The notes under the pieces: generated by a model
Seen by the model: only the letters and a program-made list of their open reading frames with translations
Databases searched by the model: none
What the model was told of the DNA's origin: nothing
DNA from: an uncultured Chthonomonas sp.
GTDB taxonomy: Bacteria > Armatimonadota > Chthonomonadetes > Chthonomonadales > Chthonomonadaceae
Direction of reading: 5' to 3'
Assembly: GCA_903859705.1 (NCBI GenBank)
Contig: CAIONQ010000020.1
Coordinates: 1 to 64,000 of the forward strand
Length of the DNA: 64,000 nucleotides
Position numbers and translations under genes: made by a program
Shown here: positions 8,497 to 19,100 of the stretch, piece after piece
Layout: every line of letters starts with the position of its first letter
Numbering within the stretch: the stretch's first letter is position 1

Positions 8497-11400
8497 ATGA
8501 AAACCCGAACACATTTGCTTATATTGCTTTTGCTGATGCTTGCGCTGCAAGCAGGTGCGGCCCCGCCAGCCTTAATTCTGGTGGATACCGAATTGCCTGG
8601 TGCCGACCGCATTTTGTGCGAAGAGATTAGCAGAACAGTAAAGGCCGCAGGGTATGCCCCAAAGCCAGTGACTGTTGAGCAACTTATGGTGCCCGGCGCA
8701 CTGGCAGCGCAGAAGTGCGAGCTGCTGGCGCTGCCGCAGGCACGCTCGTTGCCAACGGCCCTGGCGCCCGTTGTGGAAGCCTATTTGCGAACGGGCGGCA
8801 ACTTGCTGGCTCTTGGTGCTCCGGCGTGGTGTAACCCGCTTGTGCGAGGCGCAGATGGAAAATGGGTATCCATCTCCAGTTACGGCGAGAAGCGTGCCCT
8901 GGAGGATCCGGGGCGCATTGTGTTCGATTTCAGCAATGCCCTAACTGGTTGGGAACGATCCAGCGACCATACGGATGCAAGGGCAGAATACGACACCATT
9001 AGCACGGAAGCCGTAGGAAAGACTACCCGGGCTTTTCATGCCCTGGTAAGTAACCTACAGGGCTGGGATACGATTGGATCACCCGTTAAGCCAGGCATAT
9101 TTGCGCAGGGCGAAACGGTAACAGCTTTCTCGGCAAAAGGAGACAGTAAGACCCGCGCTCTGGCTGTGGAGTGGGAAGAGAAAGATGGAGCACGGTGGAT
9201 TGCAACCGTTCCTCTTACTGAAAAGTGGCAGCGCTACAGCCTGCCGCCTGCGGCCTTCAAATTATGGTCAAACCCCACTGGTCGGCCTGTTACCGAGCTA
9301 ACCACTGCAAATGTGGTTCGGCTCAAGGTTGGCCTTGCCTACACACATACCGGCCAGATGAGCGGCCGACATGAGTACTGGATAAGCCCCATTGGGCTGA
9401 GCACAGGCGCAAACGCAGGGCCAGATCTGGAAGCAGAGAAGGCCCGTGTAATACCGGTAGATACATTGGCCCCGCAGTATAAGTTCTTTCCGATGCAGGG
9501 TCCGTTAACTCTTCGCACCACAGGTGTGGGTGGTGGGTTTACTGCGGTATCGGTGCCGGCAAACCTTGCGTTGCTCTCCAGCAGCCCACGGCCACAGGGC
9601 GCTGGCTACAACAAAGGCCGCAACTGGCGCTGGATACCGGTGCTGCAGGCATATAGTGCGGAAGGGTACTGGCGTGGCTGCCCGGCGACACTCATGATGC
9701 ACGGCCCCGGAAGCCCGTATGCAGGGGGAGCCTGGTTGGTGTTTGCCGGAACTCAGAATACACCTGAAAACGAGGCCGGAGACAAAGCAGCGAACGATTG
9801 GTACCACTCTTCCCCCACTTTGCAGCTGATTCAGCAACAGCTGCAGAGAGTAAGGGCTGGAGCATTCTTGCTGGAAGGTGGCGCCGAGTTTTTTGCCTGT
9901 GAGCGCGGAGACCTTGTTAAGCTGGGTTTGAAAGCGGCAGTACATGGGAAACCGGAGGGGCAGTTAAGCTTTCACCTTGAAATGAAGGACGGTGCGGGCA
10001 ATGTAATGCTGCAGTTGGGTGGGGAGATGAACCCGGCCCCCAATGGCATGGCAGACCATGAATCGCGCTGGGAAGCCCCACAGAACTGGCCGACAGGGGG
10101 ATATCGGCTGGAAGCTCAGCTACTGCTGGACGGCAAACTCATTGATAAAACTACGCATAGCCTTACACTCTACTCCCCGCCACAAACGCAGGAGTTTGTT
10201 CAGCGAAAGCCAGACGGGCACTTCTACCTGAATGGCAAGCGTTGGCGTATTAACGGCATCAACTACTTGCCAAGCTCAGGCGTGGCGCAGGAAGATCCGC
10301 ACATATTTGAGCACTGGCTGAGTAAAGAGGCTTACGATCCTGAGGTTGTAGAGCGTGACCTGACCCATATTGAAAATCTTGGCATGAATGCGGTTAGCAT
10401 CTTTGTATATCGTGAAAGCCTGGATAGCCATAACCTGTTAGACATGCTAAAGCGGTGCCGCGCTCATCACCTGAAGGTGAACCTGAGCCTGCGGCCGGGC
10501 GTTCTGGATTCTCTGCATGCCACCCCACCCCGAACATATCCCGAAGCGATGGCCGCTGCAATAGAGAACTTCACCACCATTATCAAGCGGTATCATCTGG
10601 ACAGAGACGATTCCATATTTGCATATGAAACGGCATGGGAGCCGAACTTCGGATCTCAACAGGTACGCACGCAGATGGATGGGCAGTGGAGCGAATGGCT
10701 AACGGCGAAATACCGCGACATCAAACTGGCTGAAGGTGCCTGGAATCACAAAGTACCACGCGACGCCTCAGGCAAGATAACGGGAGTTACCACAGCACAG
10801 CTTGCAGGAGATGAGCCAGGAGCATTGCGTATGGTGGCGGATTACCGCCGGTTTCTGGATAGCTGGCTGAACGTAACGTATGGTTCAGCAACCGCTGCTA
10901 TCAAGAAGGTTGCACCTGCTCAGATGGTGAGCTTCCGAATGGCTTCGGCGGGGTTCCCTGGGGATGATCAGCGTGGGGATTTGCCGTATCAATTGGAAGG
11001 GTTGACCAGCGCAGTAGATTTCCTATCTCCAGAGTGTTATGGCAGAGTTGGCAGCGCTGAGGGAGAGCTTGGAATACTGTTTGAAGCCGCATACGCACGG
11101 GCAGTTGGCCCCACCATGCCGGTAATATGGGCGGAGGTAGGTTTTACAGCGTGGGACCCCGGAGCACAGCAGGATGACCCCGGTGCGATTGATTTCCAGG
11201 GCAAATACCTGGATACGTTTTATCGCCTGGCGGTTCAATCTGGCATGGATGGAATATTCTTCTGGTGGTATCCGGGCGGTTACCGAACGGGTGAAAACAG
11301 CGATTTTGGAATCATTAACCCGGATGGCACAGATAGACCAGCCACCCTGGCGATACGGAAGTGGGGCCCCTTATTGTTAAATGCGCCAGACCCAGCGCCA

Positions 11401-11535
11401 GCCAGCATGGTGCTGGAGTTTGACCGGCATGCCCATGCAGACGGCATACATGGTGTTTACGCCGCGTTACAGAGGAGTTTTGCCCAGGCTATTGCTGCAG
11501 GCAAAACAGTTACCCTGAAGCCAGCAAAGCGCTGA
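8497..11535 (+). CDS. Large secreted glycoside hydrolase (GH-A clan-like TIM barrel)
   Basis: A 1012-residue protein; ATG 8497 opens a signal peptide (KTRTHLLILLLLMLALQAGAA). Next comes a region resembling a GATase/trehalose-utilisation-like fold (LILVDTELPGADRI, YLRTGGNLLALGAP), then beta-rich carbohydrate-binding-like sequence to about residue 570, then a TIM-barrel catalytic part. That part begins with FYLNGKRWRINGINYLP and contains the likely acid/base region AYETAWEPN and a likely nucleophile in VIWAEVGFTAWDP, followed by FFWWYPGGYRTG. This layout suits GH5/GH42-like retaining enzymes. Family number and substrate are not certain. An in-frame ATG further upstream at 8419 would not give a proper signal peptide. 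Confidence 0.68.
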   Translation: MKTRTHLLILLLLMLALQAGAAPPALILVDTELPGADRILCEEISRTVKAAGYAPKPVTVEQLMVPGALAAQKCELLALPQARSLPTALAPVVEAYLRTGGNLLALGAPAWCNPLVRGADGKWVSISSYGEKRALEDPGRIVFDFSNALTGWERSSDHTDARAEYDTISTEAVGKTTRAFHALVSNLQGWDTIGSPVKPGIFAQGETVTAFSAKGDSKTRALAVEWEEKDGARWIATVPLTEKWQRYSLPPAAFKLWSNPTGRPVTELTTANVVRLKVGLAYTHTGQMSGRHEYWISPIGLSTGANAGPDLEAEKARVIPVDTLAPQYKFFPMQGPLTLRTTGVGGGFTAVSVPANLALLSSSPRPQGAGYNKGRNWRWIPVLQAYSAEGYWRGCPATLMMHGPGSPYAGGAWLVFAGTQNTPENEAGDKAANDWYHSSPTLQLIQQQLQRVRAGAFLLEGGAEFFACERGDLVKLGLKAAVHGKPEGQLSFHLEMKDGAGNVMLQLGGEMNPAPNGMADHESRWEAPQNWPTGGYRLEAQLLLDGKLIDKTTHSLTLYSPPQTQEFVQRKPDGHFYLNGKRWRINGINYLPSSGVAQEDPHIFEHWLSKEAYDPEVVERDLTHIENLGMNAVSIFVYRESLDSHNLLDMLKRCRAHHLKVNLSLRPGVLDSLHATPPRTYPEAMAAAIENFTTIIKRYHLDRDDSIFAYETAWEPNFGSQQVRTQMDGQWSEWLTAKYRDIKLAEGAWNHKVPRDASGKITGVTTAQLAGDEPGALRMVADYRRFLDSWLNVTYGSATAAIKKVAPAQMVSFRMASAGFPGDDQRGDLPYQLEGLTSAVDFLSPECYGRVGSAEGELGILFEAAYARAVGPTMPVIWAEVGFTAWDPGAQQDDPGAIDFQGKYLDTFYRLAVQSGMDGIFFWWYPGGYRTGENSDFGIINPDGTDRPATLAIRKWGPLLLNAPDPAPASMVLEFDRHAHADGIHGVYAALQRSFAQAIAAGKTVTLKPAKR

Positions 11536-11569
11536 CGAACACACCGCCCACCAGGCCCAATATACAGGG

Positions 11570-11575
11570 TATAAT
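11570..11575 (+). promoter_or_regulatory. Candidate -10 element upstream of uvrB
   Basis: A perfect TATAAT preceded by GGG lies 44 nt before the uvrB start. No convincing -35 is present at 16-18 bp, so it would have to work as an extended or activator-helped promoter. No SOS-box-like sequence was recognised nearby. Confidence 0.4.
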
Positions 11576-11619
11576 TTGTCTACTATACCTGTGCATGATA
11601 CCGGGCCCGGAGGGGAACA

Positions 11620-13716
11620 ATGGGTGAGTTTGTACTGAAATCAGAATATCGCCCGGGGGGCGATCAGCCTACTGCTATCAAGCAATTAACGGCAGGCATT
11701 GATGCCGGGATGCGATTTCAGACTCTGCTGGGAGCAACCGGTACAGGCAAGACCTATACCATTGCCCAGATGATTCAGAACATACAGCGCCCCACCCTGG
11801 TAATAGCCCACAACAAGACTCTGGCAGCACAGCTCTGCGGCGAATTTAGAGACTTCTTCCCGGATAATGCGGTTGAGTACTTCGTATCGTACTACGATTA
11901 CTATCAGCCAGAGGCCTATATTCCGCAAACCGATACATACATCGAAAAAGACAGCAGCATCAATGATGAGATAAACCGGCTACGCCACTCCAGCACCCAA
12001 TCTGTGCTGGAACGGCGAGACGTGATTGTTGTGGCATCTGTATCCTGCATCTATGGACTTGGCTCTCCGGAAGAGTATAAGAACAGTATTCTGCAGTTTA
12101 GAGTAGGCACTCAGCTGGATCGTGAAACTGCACTGCGTCGGCTTGTTGAGATGCAGTTTACGCGAAACAACATGGAGCTTACTCGCGGCACCTTCAGGGT
12201 GCGAGGCGATGCACTTGAGATACAGCCTGCCGATGAAGAGATAATTATCCGGGTTGCATTTTTCGGCGACGAGATCGAGAAGATCACCCTGGCAGACCCG
12301 CTTACCGGGGAGATTCTGGGGGCCAGAGACAGCATTACCGTGTTCCCGGCATCGCACTTCGTTGCTGGCGACGAACGCATGAAGCGTGCCATTACGGACA
12401 TTGAAGATGAATTGAAAGAGCGCATTGCCTACTTCACTTCTCGGAATGAACTGATTGAAGCACAGAGGATAGAACAGCGCACTCGCTTTGACATCGAAAT
12501 GATGAAGGAGCTTGGTTACTGCTCTGGCATTGAGAACTATAGCCGCTTTATGGATGGCCGCGATCCTGGCACTGCCCCGCATACGTTGCTGGATTACTTC
12601 CCTGATGACTTTGTGGTGGTGATTGATGAAAGCCATCAAACCCTGCCGCAGGTGCGTGGAATGTACAATGGAGACAAGGCACGCAAAGACATTCTGATAA
12701 GTTACGGGTTTCGGCTGCCGAGCGCTGCAGACAACCGCCCACTGAAGTGGCACGAATTTGAGAGCCGAATTAAGCAAACGGTTTTGGTCAGCGCTACGCC
12801 CGGCCCATTTGAGAAAGAAAACTCTTCTCAGATAGTAGAGCAAATTATCCGCCCTACTGGCCTGATTGACCCAGAGATAGTAATACGACCCACACGTGGC
12901 CAGATTGATGACCTGATAGAAGAGATACGTAAGCGGGTAGAGCGGAAAGAACGCGTACTTGTAACAACGCTGACGAAGAAGATGGCGGAAGACCTTACGG
13001 AGTATTTGGAAGACCTGAAGCTTAAGGTTAACTACCTGCACTCAGATATTAAAACCCTCGAGCGAACCATGATCTTGCGCGATCTGCGACTGGGAGTGCA
13101 TGATGTGCTGGTTGGTATTAACCTATTGCGCGAAGGCTTAGACCTGCCAGAAGTATCGTTGGTGGCTATTTTGGATGCAGATAAAGAGGGCTTTCTTCGC
13201 TCTGAAACCTCACTTATCCAAACCATTGGGCGCGCCGCCCGAAATGTTGGTGGGCAGGTTATTCTGTACGCAGACAACGTTACGGGCAGTATGGAGCGCG
13301 CAATTAGCGAAACAAACAGGCGCCGCGCACTGCAGATTGCCTACAATACGGAACACGGAATTACCCCACAAACAGTAAAGAAGGCTATTCGAGACCTAAT
13401 TCAGGCAGAAAAGATTGCAGAAGAGCGAGATACGTATTCTTACGAAAATGCCACCGCACGATTAAAATCAGACCCAGCGAATATGTCTATTGGTCAGATA
13501 GAAGAGGTTATCAAATCGCTGGAAAAAGAGATGAAAGAGGCAGCTCGCTCCCTCAACTTCGAGTATGCCGCAGAGCTGCGAGATGAAGTTAACGAGCTGC
13601 GAAAGCTGGCGCCTGCCAGCAAGGTTGGCCAGGATCCCCGGGCAGACAAAACCTCTGAAAACCGATCTGGAGTAACGTATAACACTCCGAAGCGTGCACC
13701 CAGAGGTAAGAAGTAA
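11620..13716 (+). CDS. uvrB: Excinuclease ABC subunit B
   Basis: A 698-residue protein, close to the usual UvrB size of about 670. ATG is preceded by GGAGG. Walker A GATGTGKT is at residues 38-45. The damage-probing beta-hairpin region is visible in [14 protein letters not shown], motif II as DESHQTLPQ, and helicase motifs V and VI as [13 protein letters not shown] and QTIGRAARN. The C-terminal UVR domain reads [23 protein letters not shown] and binds UvrC. UvrB verifies DNA damage loaded by UvrA and positions UvrC for incision. uvrA and uvrC are not in view; mfd, which feeds the same repair route, is at 36505. A short basic tail follows the UVR domain. Confidence 0.97.
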   Translation: MGEFVLKSEYRPGGDQPTAIKQLTAGIDAGMRFQTLLGATGTGKTYTIAQMIQNIQRPTLVIAHNKTLAAQLCGEFRDFFPDNAVEYFVSYYDYYQPEAYIPQTDTYIEKDSSINDEINRLRHSSTQSVLERRDVIVVASVSCIYGLGSPEEYKNSILQFRVGTQLDRETALRRLVEMQFTRNNMELTRGTFRVRGDALEIQPADEEIIIRVAFFGDEIEKITLADPLTGEILGARDSITVFPASHFVAGDERMKRAITDIEDELKERIAYFTSRNELIEAQRIEQRTRFDIEMMKELGYCSGIENYSRFMDGRDPGTAPHTLLDYFPDDFVVVIDESHQTLPQVRGMYNGDKARKDILISYGFRLPSAADNRPLKWHEFESRIKQTVLVSATPGPFEKENSSQIVEQIIRPTGLIDPEIVIRPTRGQIDDLIEEIRKRVERKERVLVTTLTKKMAEDLTEYLEDLKLKVNYLHSDIKTLERTMILRDLRLGVHDVLVGINLLREGLDLPEVSLVAILDADKEGFLRSETSLIQTIGRAARNVGGQVILYADNVTGSMERAISETNRRRALQIAYNTEHGITPQTVKKAIRDLIQAEKIAEERDTYSYENATARLKSDPANMSIGQIEEVIKSLEKEMKEAARSLNFEYAAELRDEVNELRKLAPASKVGQDPRADKTSENRSGVTYNTPKRAPRGKK

Positions 13717-13735
13717 ACCGACCGTAGGATGGAAT

Positions 13736-13777
13736 TAAAAAGCCCGCTTTCGTGCTTTGCAGCATCGAAGGCGGGCT
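13736..13777 (-). terminator. Terminator for the fasciclin gene (shared intergenic hairpin with uvrB)
   Basis: An inverted repeat AGCCCGC-TTTCG-TGC against GCA-TCGAA-GGCGGGCT. Read on the minus strand it is followed by TTTTT, making a proper intrinsic terminator for the gene at 13797-14315. On the plus strand it lacks a U-run but could still slow read-through from uvrB. Confidence 0.75.
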
Positions 13778-13796
13778 GTGCTAATAAATTCAGGGC

Positions 13797-14315
13797 TTAT
13801 CCGGGGGGAATAAGTACGGTATCGATAACCTGAACAATTCCGTTAGAGCACACCATATCCGGGTTAACAACCTTTGCGCCATTAACTCCAAATGTGCCTC
13901 TGATATGAAGCGTTATCGGCTTACCGGCAAGCGTACCAAGGTGGGAACCTTCATACATCTTTACCAGTTCCGGCTGTGTAAGGCGCCCACGAGTTACATG
14001 GTACTTTACAAAAATCTTTAATTTCGCTTTGTTCTGGGGCTTCATCAGGTTTGCAAGGTAGCCGGGCTTTTCTTTCTCCAGCTTCGCAAATGCCTTATCC
14101 GTAGGCAAGAATGCAGTGAATGGCCCGGGGTCTTGTAGAGGCAGCACCATATCGCTCGCCAGTATGGCTTTACAGAATGTCTTAAACACGAAGCCTTTAA
14201 GCGCTGTTTCTACGATGTTTTCGCGGGTGTCTGCTCGCGAACTTTCGATAGGCGCAATCAATGTGGCAACACCAGCAAGAATCGCAGCGATGTATGCGAT
14301 TGGTCTCACTTTCAC
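13797..14315 (-). CDS. Secreted fasciclin (FAS1) domain protein
   Basis: A 172-residue protein with one FAS1 domain. Visible blocks are LPLQDPGPFTAFLPTDKAFAKL, KIFVKYHVTRGRL and the closing VCSNGIVQVIDTVLIP, which are the H1 and H2-like regions of the fold. I chose GTG 14315, which is preceded by AAAGGA and opens a signal peptide (KVRPIAYIAAILAG). An ATG 63 nt upstream in frame would bury that signal. FAS1 proteins act outside the cell in adhesion or ligand binding. The gene is divergent from the MerR-type regulator at 14592 and convergent with uvrB. Confidence 0.82.
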   Translation of the reverse strand: MKVRPIAYIAAILAGVATLIAPIESSRADTRENIVETALKGFVFKTFCKAILASDMVLPLQDPGPFTAFLPTDKAFAKLEKEKPGYLANLMKPQNKAKLKIFVKYHVTRGRLTQPELVKMYEGSHLGTLAGKPITLHIRGTFGVNGAKVVNPDMVCSNGIVQVIDTVLIPPG

Positions 14316-14470
14316 GGATAGACATCCTTTCCAGCATGCGTGAGGCAGTGGTTCCTCAATAGGGTTAATGCGGTCCACAGTTATTATATATCACGCAAGC
14401 ACCCGGATGCACTGTTCTTATTTGCCGCCATGCTGCAACTCTAAAGTGTTGAACTTCGTCTAATTACTGT

Positions 14471-14484
14471 TATACTTATGTATA
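14471..14484 (+). promoter_or_regulatory. Inverted repeat upstream of the B12-MerR gene
   Basis: TATAC-TTAT-GTATA, a 5-4-5 palindrome, lies in the divergent region between the fasciclin gene and the MerR-type regulator, about 85 bp before the regulator's -35. It may be an operator for the regulator itself; the sequence does not show this directly. Confidence 0.3.
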
Positions 14485-14555
14485 CACAACCGCCTGCACA
14501 TTGCCCTTTTGGTCCATATATCGCCCGTACACTGGGTAGTAGTACTCAAAAAAAA

Positions 14556-14584
14556 TTGACGGCATTTAGACACTTCGGTATAAT
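14556..14584 (+). promoter_or_regulatory. Consensus promoter of the B12-binding MerR gene, near-leaderless
   Basis: TTGACG at 14556-14561 and TATAAT at 14579-14584 with the ideal 17-bp spacer. The start codon ATG is at 14592, so transcription should begin at or next to the A of the ATG. That leaves no room for a ribosome-binding site, consistent with a leaderless mRNA. Confidence 0.7.
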
Positions 14585-14591
14585 CCAAATT

Positions 14592-15527
14592 ATGTCTGAA
14601 CAGATTCACACCATAAAATTCGTATCTCAGCGAACCGGCCTTACCCAGCACACCATTCGTGCGTGGGAAAGGCGATATGCTGCGCTAACCCCAGATCGCA
14701 CCGAAACCAACCGCAGACTATACTCCAGTGAGGATCTTGAGAAACTAACTCTGCTTTCAACCGCGATAAAAGCCGGGCATACCATCAGCCGCATTGCTCA
14801 TCTTTCCATTCCTGCCTTGCGTGGCCTGGTTGCAGAATCTGTAGCTCCGCTACATAGCACCCGGCAAGAGCCTCCTGCTTTGCCTCAAACAGCCGAAGCG
14901 CTGTTGGAAGAGGCCCGGAATGCGATTGAAAACCTGGATGCGCGTGCCATTGAGGAGTTGCTTGTGCGTGCAACGGCATTGCTTGGTGCCCACGCTGCAA
15001 ACGACCGCCTGATTTTGCCGCTATTGCGCCAGATTGGAGACGACTGGAAGAATGGGGAGATGCGGCCAGCTCATGAGCATCTTGCCACCGCAGCTATCCG
15101 CAGCTATCTTGGCAGCCAGTTATCTGCAGCCATTGTTCCTGAGGGAGCACCACGGGTGGTTATCTCTACTCCGGCGGGGAACGTGCATGAACTCGGTGCC
15201 CTAATTGCGGCGGTTAATGCTGCTGCTGAGGGGTGGAACCCGGTATACCTTGGCCCCAACCTGCCTGCCGATGAGATTGCGGGAGTTGCGCAGCGCTGCC
15301 AGGCACGGGCTATTGCATTGAGTATTGTGTTTGTGGCCGATGACGGCTACCTTTCAAATGAGCTTCAGATGTTACGAAAGTATGTGGGAGCGTACATCCC
15401 CATTCTGGTTGGTGGCCCAAAAACAGCAGTACTGGATAGTGCGATTCGTGCCTCCAGCTCTTTGTATCTGCCGGACATGGCAGCATTGCGCAACTACCTC
15501 TCTGCATTGCGCGGCACTCTGGTTTGA
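14592..15527 (+). CDS. MerR-family regulator with cobalamin-binding domain (CarH/LitR-like)
   Basis: A 311-residue protein in three parts. Residues 7-75 are a MerR helix-turn-helix (VSQRTGLTQHTIRAWERRY, then NRRLYSSEDLEKL). Residues about 100-180 are a four-helix B12 cap with W152-x9-E162-H163, the motif that shields the adenosyl group in CarH. Residues 187-311 are a Rossmann-like B12 domain with NVHELG, where H199 fits the lower axial ligand. CarH is a repressor that holds adenosylcobalamin in the dark and falls apart in light. Here K153 follows the tryptophan, where Thermus CarH has histidine 132, so the light-stage bis-histidine link may be absent. tspO follows 24 nt downstream. Confidence 0.85.
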   Translation: MSEQIHTIKFVSQRTGLTQHTIRAWERRYAALTPDRTETNRRLYSSEDLEKLTLLSTAIKAGHTISRIAHLSIPALRGLVAESVAPLHSTRQEPPALPQTAEALLEEARNAIENLDARAIEELLVRATALLGAHAANDRLILPLLRQIGDDWKNGEMRPAHEHLATAAIRSYLGSQLSAAIVPEGAPRVVISTPAGNVHELGALIAAVNAAAEGWNPVYLGPNLPADEIAGVAQRCQARAIALSIVFVADDGYLSNELQMLRKYVGAYIPILVGGPKTAVLDSAIRASSSLYLPDMAALRNYLSALRGTLV

Positions 15528-15551
15528 TTTTAGACGATAACAGGGCAAATT

Positions 15552-16007
15552 TTGGCTAAGTACTTACTCTGGTTTGCGGTTGTTTTTGCTATGGCCGGGC
15601 TAAGTTCGCGATACATGCCCGGCACCTGGTATGCTGCGCTACGAAAGCCACCGTGGAACCCACCTAACTGGATATTTGGCCCGGTATGGAGTGTTTTGTA
15701 CATAGCCATGGCTTCCGCGGCTGGCATGGTACACAATCGCCCTGATGGTCCGACTCGCAACCTTGCGCTCGGGTTATTTGTGCTACAGCTCGTCTTGAAT
15801 TGCCTGTGGTCTTACCTGTTTTTTGGATTGCAGCGGCCCGGCGCGGCCTTTGCAGAAGTGTGCGTTATGTGGTGCGCCATTGGCGCATGTATCGCTGTGT
15901 TTGCGCGCGTGGCACCGGCAGCGGCATGGATTATGGTTCCATACCTGTGCTGGGTGAGCTTTGCAAGTGTGTTAAATGGAGTTGTGTGGCGTTTGAACGC
16001 AGTGTAA
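15552..16007 (+). CDS. tspO: TspO/MBR family tryptophan-rich sensory protein
   Basis: A 151-residue membrane protein with five hydrophobic helices. Diagnostic blocks are YAALRKPPWNPPNWIFGPVWSVLY, NCLWSYLFFG and PYLCWVSFASVLNG. TspO proteins bind porphyrins and in several bacteria relay light, oxygen or stress signals. The start is probably TTG 15552 with a weak upstream AGGG. It is 24 nt downstream of the B12-binding MerR gene, so the two should form one transcript. Pairing with a B12 photosensor-like regulator suggests control by light or tetrapyrrole state, which is inference. Confidence 0.9.
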   Translation: MAKYLLWFAVVFAMAGLSSRYMPGTWYAALRKPPWNPPNWIFGPVWSVLYIAMASAAGMVHNRPDGPTRNLALGLFVLQLVLNCLWSYLFFGLQRPGAAFAEVCVMWCAIGACIAVFARVAPAAAWIMVPYLCWVSFASVLNGVVWRLNAV

Positions 16008-16186
16008 ATTGGTGTAATTGCGTCAGTATTTTTAGGTATGAGGGTGCCTGGGGCGCACAAACACCGTTGGCCAGCTCCGCACCAAAGCGGCTGTGCGCGG
16101 TATGTGCAGAGGGATACAGAGAGCCGCAGGGGAATTGGATTGCATTGACATCTGCCCGTGCCCGTTTTTGGTTCGGAGGTTGTGCC

Positions 16187-19100
16187 ATGCGATTTCGAAG
16201 AGTACTTCTGCCTGTTGTTGCTTTGATTTGTTCCGGGTTTGCTGTTACAGCACAGGAAACGCCTCCCGTGGTGGCTGTGCCCGCAGGCACCGTTAATGTT
16301 GATGATATTGGGCTGTACCGTGTAAGCTGGCGATATCGTAGCGGCACAGGTGGCAGCATGCCAATGGGTTGGAGTGGCCATTTTGACGATGCTACGGGAA
16401 TATCATGCACCCCGTTTGGCGAGCAGGCAGGCAGGCATATATTCCTGATTCACCCGGCCTGGCGAGGCGGCACCGGAGTTACGGATCAGGTATTCCGGCT
16501 AAAACTCCCTTCTTCAGCCAGCATTCACCTACGCTTTGCCGTTAGCATGATGATAGGGCAAACTGGACCAGGCAAATCCGATGGAGCTACTTTCCGAGTA
16601 TTTGCGGATGGCAAATCGCTGTTTGATTACAATCAGACGGAAGCCGCCTGGCATGATGCGGATCTGGACCTGACACCATGGGCGGGAAAAACCGTAACAC
16701 TTCAATTTGAAAGCGATCCTGGCCCAAAGGACAACCCCTCCTTTGACTATGCTTTCTGGGGAGATCGCACCCTGTTAATAGCGGGCGGTAAAACCACATC
16801 GCAAAAGCCGCTGTTTCAGACAGTCGCCCATGACTTTGTAAACGACTATGTGCGTTCTGCAGCAGACACTATTTGGCCAGCACGCCTGCAAAACCCGCAG
16901 TGCAAGCTTGTTCTTAGACCAGGAAGAGGTACTGGCCCAACGGGTGGAGCTACCCTAACCACAGTTAACAAAGCTGGCAACACTGCCACCTACGGGTTAG
17001 GTTCTGGTGGATGGCTGGATCTGGTTGGCGGCGATGGAAAAGAGTACCGTTCTACCTCACCAGTAGCGCACGAATCCTTTACACAGAGCGTTCGTGGCAG
17101 TAGTATCATGCGTAAGCTGAAGTGGGTGGTGAAGGGTAGAACCATTCGGGCAGAGGTTGCGTTGAGCCTGGTGCCGGGCAGCGGGGTTCAGGTATCGGTT
17201 CGCTCTACGGATCCCAACATCTCCGGTGTGCACTTCGGCGCACTGGGGCCGGCTGCATTCCGAAGGCAGATAGGCATTCCGTACTTTGGCAATATACAGT
17301 ACATGCCGGATGCAGGCCTGTTTGCCTCCGTAATTCTGGATCATAAACACTCCAATGCCAGCGAGATGCAGGGTGAAACTGCGAAATATGGTGCCCTGAC
17401 AGACGGCGGCCACCGCACCGTAAACGAAACAGCACTGTTTGCGCTCTCGCCCGATCTGCTTTGCGTGGTGCCACAACCTGGTAATCCAGCTTCGCCATTC
17501 CGCCCGCTGCTGGCAGGCAGAGCCGTTCTGGACTCGTGGGGAGGCATGTACCGTGATAATGCCGCCTTTTTGCAAGAGTTACAAAGCTACCGCATAACCG
17601 ATCTTTTAACAATTGCACATGTATGGCAGCATGGCGGCTACGATAACCAGCTGCCAGATGTGCTGCCACCCTATGAGCCTTTTGGGGGCGCGGATGGCAT
17701 GAAGGTTTGGACCGACACCGCAAGAAGGCTTGGGCAGCAGATTGCTCTACATGAAAACTATGTAGACTTCTATCCGAATGCCCCCTCCTGGAACGAAGCC
17801 GATGTGGCGCTGGATTCTGCTGGCAAACGGGTACTCGCCTGGTTAAATGAGGGAACGGGAATTCAAAGTTTTGCGGTTGCACCCGATGCAATTTTGAAAT
17901 ATGCTGGCCAGATAACGCCGGAAGTTCAGAAAGGATTTAAGCCGAATGCAAGTTATCTGGATGTGCACTCTGCGGTGCCGCCGTGGTTCCATGTAGATTT
18001 CCGCGCAGATCATCCGGGCTCTGGCAAGTTTAGCACCGTGTTTAATGTGCACAAAGACCTGTGGAACCTCTTCCGCAAGACACATAATGGACCGGTTTTG
18101 GGTGAAGGCAACAACCACTGGTTCTGGAGCGGATTGCTGGATGGTGTGGAGGCTCAGTTTGGCACCGGTGTTGCTGGCAATGCGGGTACAACTGCCCCCC
18201 TAATGCCAGACTTTGACCTGTTTGCCATCCACCCGCTTCAATACAACCATGGCATGGGGTATCTGGAGCGGTGGCTGCCTGCCGATGCCGACAAAACATG
18301 GCATGGGCGAATCCCGCCCACTCTGTTGCTGGATCAATACCGGATGCAGGAGGCGGTTTACGGGCACGCAGCGTTCATTCCTACCGTGTTTGAACGCAGC
18401 GTTCCGTTTCTGTGGCAAGAGCATCACTTGATGACTCCGCTCACGCGACTTACAGGGACTGCTGCGGTGAAACGCATAGATTACTTTAGTGATGACAACG
18501 CCCCTCGCAGCGCCTCCCAGGCAATTGCCGCTGGCCTGAACTTTACGCGCGTATGCGTTACCTACGCTGGTGGCATTAAGGTTTGGGCAAATAGCACCGA
18601 AAGAGTGTGGCAGCCCTCAGGAACGGGTGAACGTGTGCCGCGCTACGGATGGTATGCCGAAGGACCGGGTTACCAGGCAGGCACCGTGTTGAAGAAGGGT
18701 GCGGATGGAAGAGATTACACCGTAGATTTCAGCGAATTTGGCGGCAGGTTCTTCATTAATCCAAGAACCGAATGGGCCGGGCCCGCTCGCCCAATACGCA
18801 TTCATCCAACGGCAGATCAGTTTGTTCAAACCGGGCCACGCAGGTTCAAAATTCGATTCTCGTGGCAGATGGGAGAAGCCGTACCAGAGGGATACAGGAT
18901 GTACATACATGGCACTGGCCAGCATGGCACCGGTGCTGAGCAAATACTGTTTCAACCTGCAGGAGGCACACACATCCCTGAGCAAGAGTGGTTTGATGCG
19001 GCGCAGAAGCGGCCAGATCAGCGGATTGTTGGGGACACACTGGAGATTACTTTGCCTGCCGAAGCAGTGGGAGACGTACAGTTGAGAACTGGATTTTACC

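Noticed and set aside
11980-13041. 353-codon minus-strand ORF inside uvrB
   Set aside because: It is the antisense of a conserved gene, with cysteine- and leucine-rich noise and no domain.
16008-16186. Cobalamin riboswitch between tspO and the large exported protein
   Set aside because: The B12-box core was not found. Its presence seemed possible only because a B12-binding regulator is nearby.
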